Below are positions 5,166 through 5,501 of a stretch of DNA of 5,501 nt, piece after piece (position 1 is the first letter of the stretch; the number at the start of each line of letters is the position of its first letter). A program made the translations under genes and the position numbers. The DNA is taken from the NCBI GenBank assembly GCA_947569225.1, contig CANORX010000077.1, positions 1 through 5,501 on the forward strand, read 5' to 3'. A model generated the notes under the pieces. That model was not told the origin of the DNA, ran no database searches, and saw only the letters and a list, made by a program, of their open reading frames with translations. The DNA comes from an uncultured Clostridia bacterium. GTDB taxonomy: Bacteria; Bacillota_I; Bacilli_A; RF39; UBA660.

Positions 5166-5501
5166 ATGGATTATATTTGTGTTGGGAAACTTGTTAATAC
5201 TCATGCTTTAAAGGGTGAGGTTAGGATTATAAGTGATTTTGATTTTAAATCACGTGTATTTGTGCCTGATAAAAAGTTATATATTGGTAAGTTTAAGGAA
5301 ATGGTTACTATTGAAAATTATAGAAGACATAAGAACTTTGATATGTGTAAGTTTAAAGAATATAATTATATTAATGATGTTTTGAAATTTAAGGGGAGTT
5401 TGGTTTATGTTGATAGATGTGATCTCTTATTAGATAGTGATGAATATTTAGATGATGATTTGATTTTATTAGATGCTATATATAATGATGAAGTTATTGG
5501 A
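5166..5501 (+). CDS. rimM: Ribosome maturation factor RimM (3'-truncated by the window edge)
   Basis: The first 112 residues of RimM, which binds ribosomal protein S19 and helps mature the head of the 30S subunit; the full family length is about 165-175. The N-terminal beta-barrel starts with VGKLVNTHALKGEVRI, the family signature (usually HGLKGEV; here Ala replaces Gly). It continues through IENYRRHKNFDMCKFKEYNYINDV and KGSLVYVDR. The PRC-barrel domain begins near DDDLILLDAIYNDEVIG, where the window ends. The start is fixed by the AGGTGAT site and the family N-terminus. In many Firmicutes rimM follows rpsP and precedes trmD and rplS; here a peptidase and a methyltransferase gene precede it instead, and what follows is not visible. 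Confidence 0.93.
   Translation, partial: MDYICVGKLVNTHALKGEVRIISDFDFKSRVFVPDKKLYIGKFKEMVTIENYRRHKNFDMCKFKEYNYINDVLKFKGSLVYVDRCDLLLDSDEYLDDDLILLDAIYNDEVIG

Overview
The window is a gene-dense, strongly AT-rich stretch with all genes on the + strand. Gene content (a NifS/IscU pair, an Xre regulator, a YgjP-type peptidase, a TrmH-type methyltransferase, RimM), extended Shine-Dalgarno use and intrinsic terminators point to a low-GC Gram-positive bacterium. It could be a Bacilli/Erysipelotrichia-like or Mycoplasmatota-related uncultured lineage; this is inference, since no marker here fixes the taxon. TGA is a real stop: two genes end on it, tryptophan is written TGG throughout, and no in-frame TGA occurs. 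The code is therefore the standard bacterial one, not the Mycoplasma code.

Layout: (1) Positions 2-1571 hold the 5'-truncated end of a cysteine desulfurase gene (nifS/iscS type) overlapping by 8 bases an IscU-type Fe-S scaffold gene; together they form a minimal Fe-S assembly module. (2) Positions 1594-2036 hold a promoter, a 108-residue single-domain Xre/HTH regulator with an AT-hook-like N-terminus and an acidic tail, and an intrinsic terminator. (3) Positions 2081-3772 form a self-contained transcription unit, with promoter, strong SD, gene and terminator. It encodes a 533-residue, very acidic, membrane-anchored surface protein of unknown function with two apparently related beta-rich domains. 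(4) Positions 3780-5501 hold a tightly packed operon of a YgjP/DUF45 zinc metallopeptidase, a SPOUT (TrmH/SpoU) RNA 2'-O-methyltransferase and the 5' two-thirds of rimM (ribosome maturation), which runs off the window. A good internal promoter candidate for rimM lies inside the end of the methyltransferase gene.

Most gene functions are ordinary housekeeping. The parts worth a second look are regulatory and surface-related. Two genes (xre and the peptidase gene) share an identically spaced start module, TGn-TAYAAT-N6-RGTGAT-N5-ATG, which predicts mRNAs whose 5' end is the ribosome-binding element itself. The acidic surface protein is unrecognised and carries a probable internal duplication. 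No mobile element, CRISPR array, tRNA or rRNA is seen, and no stretch over 300 bases lacks a gene.
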